DNA from: JAHITU01 sp964486155
GTDB lineage: Bacteria > Patescibacteriota > Minisyncoccia > Phycocordibacterales > UBA12079
Reading direction: 5' to 3'
NCBI GenBank assembly: GCA_964486155.1
Contig: CAZAKQ010000019.1
Coordinates: forward strand, 1 to 11,132
Length of the DNA stretch: 11,132 nucleotides
The stretch's first letter is position 1; each line of letters starts with the position of its first letter. Both the position numbers and the translations under genes were made by a program. Shown piece by piece: positions 10,123-11,132 of the stretch. Below the pieces are notes generated by a model. The model was not told where the DNA came from and made no database searches. It saw only the letters and a list, made by a program, of their open reading frames with translations.

Positions 10123-10959
10123 ATGGTAAAAAAAGAAAATAAAATTTGTCCTGAAAGTTATCAGGACTGTCTTCATAGAATATTAAAAGTTATAGCTTTT
10201 GTATTAATTGTATTAGCTTTATTTTTGTTAGTAAAAACTTATGGAGCATTAAAAACTAATACATTTATAGGACAAGATATTATAGCTCGTAATACTATTT
10301 CTGTAACAGGAGAAGGAGAAGTTTCTGCTGTACCAGATATAGCTAATTTTTCTTTTTCAGTGAAAGAAGAAGCTAAAACAGTTGAAGAAGCTCAAATAAA
10401 AGCAACTGAAAAGATGAATAAAGCTTTAAATTTTTTGAATGAAGTTGGGATTAATGAAAGTGAAATTAAAACAACAGGATACAGTATATATCCTCGTTAT
10501 GAATGGTGGTCTAAAGAAGTTCAATGTTTAGTAGCTCCTTGTCCTCCAGTAGATAGACAAAGAATTTTAGTTGCTTATGAAGTTAGTCAAAATATTTCTG
10601 TAGAATTAAAAGATATAGATAATGCTGGAAAAGTTTTAGCCGGAATTGGGTCTTTAGAGGTAACTAATGTAAGTGGTCTTAATTTTGATATAGATGAAAA
10701 AGATAAATTAAAAAGAGAGGCTCGGCAAATAGCAATTGATGAAGCTAAATCAAAAGCTAAAGAATTAGCTAAAGATTTAGGAGTTAAATTGGTGAGAATA
10801 GTGTCTTATTCATCAGATGATGGTAATCATCGATATGCTTATCCGATGATGGAAAAAAGTATGTTTGGAATGGGAGGTTCTGATATGGCTATTCCAGAAA
10901 TTCCAGTAGGGGAAAATGAAATTAAATCTACAGTCTATATTACTTATGAGATTAAATAA
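10123..10959 (+). CDS. SIMPL-domain (DUF541) membrane-anchored protein
   Basis: Predicted envelope protein with a short cytoplasmic N-terminus, one transmembrane helix (about 20-41, VIAFVLIVLALFLLV) and an external SIMPL/DUF541 domain. Domain signs: I-S-V-T-G-E-G-E-V-S-A-V-P-D-I-A at its start; S-V-K-E-E-A-K-T-V-E-E-A-Q; G-I-N-E-S-E-I-K-T-T-G-Y-S-I-Y-P; Y-E-V-S-Q-N-I-S-V; and A-I-D-E-A-K-S-K-A-K-E-L-A. The molecular role of the family is poorly known; members such as E. coli YggE are linked to oxidative stress. Two cysteines close together (C-L-V-A-P-C) could form a disulfide outside the cell. I prefer the ATG at 10123 over the in-frame TTG at 10096, because the TTG lies in the leader hairpin and the extra residues add nothing to the domain. 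Confidence 0.88.
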   Translation: MVKKENKICPESYQDCLHRILKVIAFVLIVLALFLLVKTYGALKTNTFIGQDIIARNTISVTGEGEVSAVPDIANFSFSVKEEAKTVEEAQIKATEKMNKALNFLNEVGINESEIKTTGYSIYPRYEWWSKEVQCLVAPCPPVDRQRILVAYEVSQNISVELKDIDNAGKVLAGIGSLEVTNVSGLNFDIDEKDKLKREARQIAIDEAKSKAKELAKDLGVKLVRIVSYSSDDGNHRYAYPMMEKSMFGMGGSDMAIPEIPVGENEIKSTVYITYEIK

Positions 10960-10998
10960 TTTTATATTAAAATTATTTTAGAAATAAGATTTATAATC

Positions 10999-11036
10999 TA
11001 AGAAAAAATTAAGATTTTATTCTCGATTTTTTCTTA
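10999..11036 (+). terminator. Possible terminator after the SIMPL gene
   Basis: TAAGAAAAAAT (10999-11009) and ATTTTTTCTTA (11026-11036) are perfect 11-bp arms around a 16-base loop. The stem is AT-rich and the loop large, so efficiency is uncertain. Confidence 0.5.
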
Positions 11037-11059
11037 ATAGATAGGATTTGCTTGTTCTA

Positions 11060-11106
11060 TTATCCAGCACTATTTTTCCTAACTTAGGAAAAATAGTGCT
11101 GGGTAA
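11060..11106. repeat. Near-loopless inverted repeat near the window end
   Basis: The arms 11064-11082 and 11084-11102 are exact 19-bp complements with one unpaired base. Pairing extends to 11060 and 11106 with one G-T wobble. No T-tract follows, so it may be a terminator for a neighbour outside the window or another palindromic element. No gene is seen after 10959. Confidence 0.7.
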
Positions 11107-11132
11107 GGAACTGTGAGGTTTTTAAATTAAAA

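Overview
The window looks like part of a small, AT-rich, streamlined bacterial genome. A member of the Candidate Phyla Radiation (Patescibacteria, Parcubacteria-like) is the best guess. This is inferred from very low GC with A/T-ending codons, compact one-directional genes, weak or absent Shine-Dalgarno sequences, -10 boxes 6 to 8 bases before start codons, S4-less RNA-modification enzymes, and an L19 protein with a long charged tail. Stops are TAA, TAG and one TGA, so there is no sign that UGA is reassigned. No 16S or other lineage marker is present, so the phylum is not proven.

Layout, left to right: the 3' end of a tRNA-Ser gene and its terminator; hisS followed by two tandem terminators; an unrecognised 127-residue protein with a thioredoxin/glutaredoxin-CcdA fusion close behind; the first copy of a 122-bp repeat, ending on the start codon of a TlyA/FtsJ-like RNA methyltransferase; ruvX; a VTT-domain (DedA/YqaA-like) membrane protein; tRNA-Arg(UCU); a 170-bp structured gene-free stretch; tRNA-Val(UAC) on the minus strand; an RluA-type pseudouridine synthase; rplS; a small winged-helix gene bracketed exactly by two long perfect palindromes; tRNA-His(GUG); a putative HhH-GPD DNA glycosylase; a 255-bp structured gene-free stretch; a PduO-type cobalamin adenosyltransferase; the second, identical copy of the 122-bp repeat, ending on the start codon of a short-chain dehydrogenase; and a SIMPL-domain (DUF541) membrane protein.

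Most genes are housekeeping: translation (HisRS, L19, four tRNAs, two RNA-modification enzymes), DNA processing and repair (RuvX, glycosylase), and envelope redox or membrane proteins. All protein genes run on the plus strand.

The unusual content is in the non-coding DNA. (1) The 122-bp repeat occurs twice, 6 kb apart and without a mismatch. Each copy is placed so that its last bases are the ATGAA that starts an unrelated gene. It contains an ATG-led 12-codon mini-ORF and competing hairpins, the strongest of which closes on the downstream start codon. (2) The winged-helix gene sits between a 48-bp perfect palindrome that ends in its ATG and a 40-bp perfect palindrome that begins on the base after its stop. 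The two share a 28-bp core. (3) Long palindromes with almost no loop are unusually dense. (4) Two GC-richer, structured intergenic stretches share a degenerate motif. These deserve follow-up more than the protein genes do.
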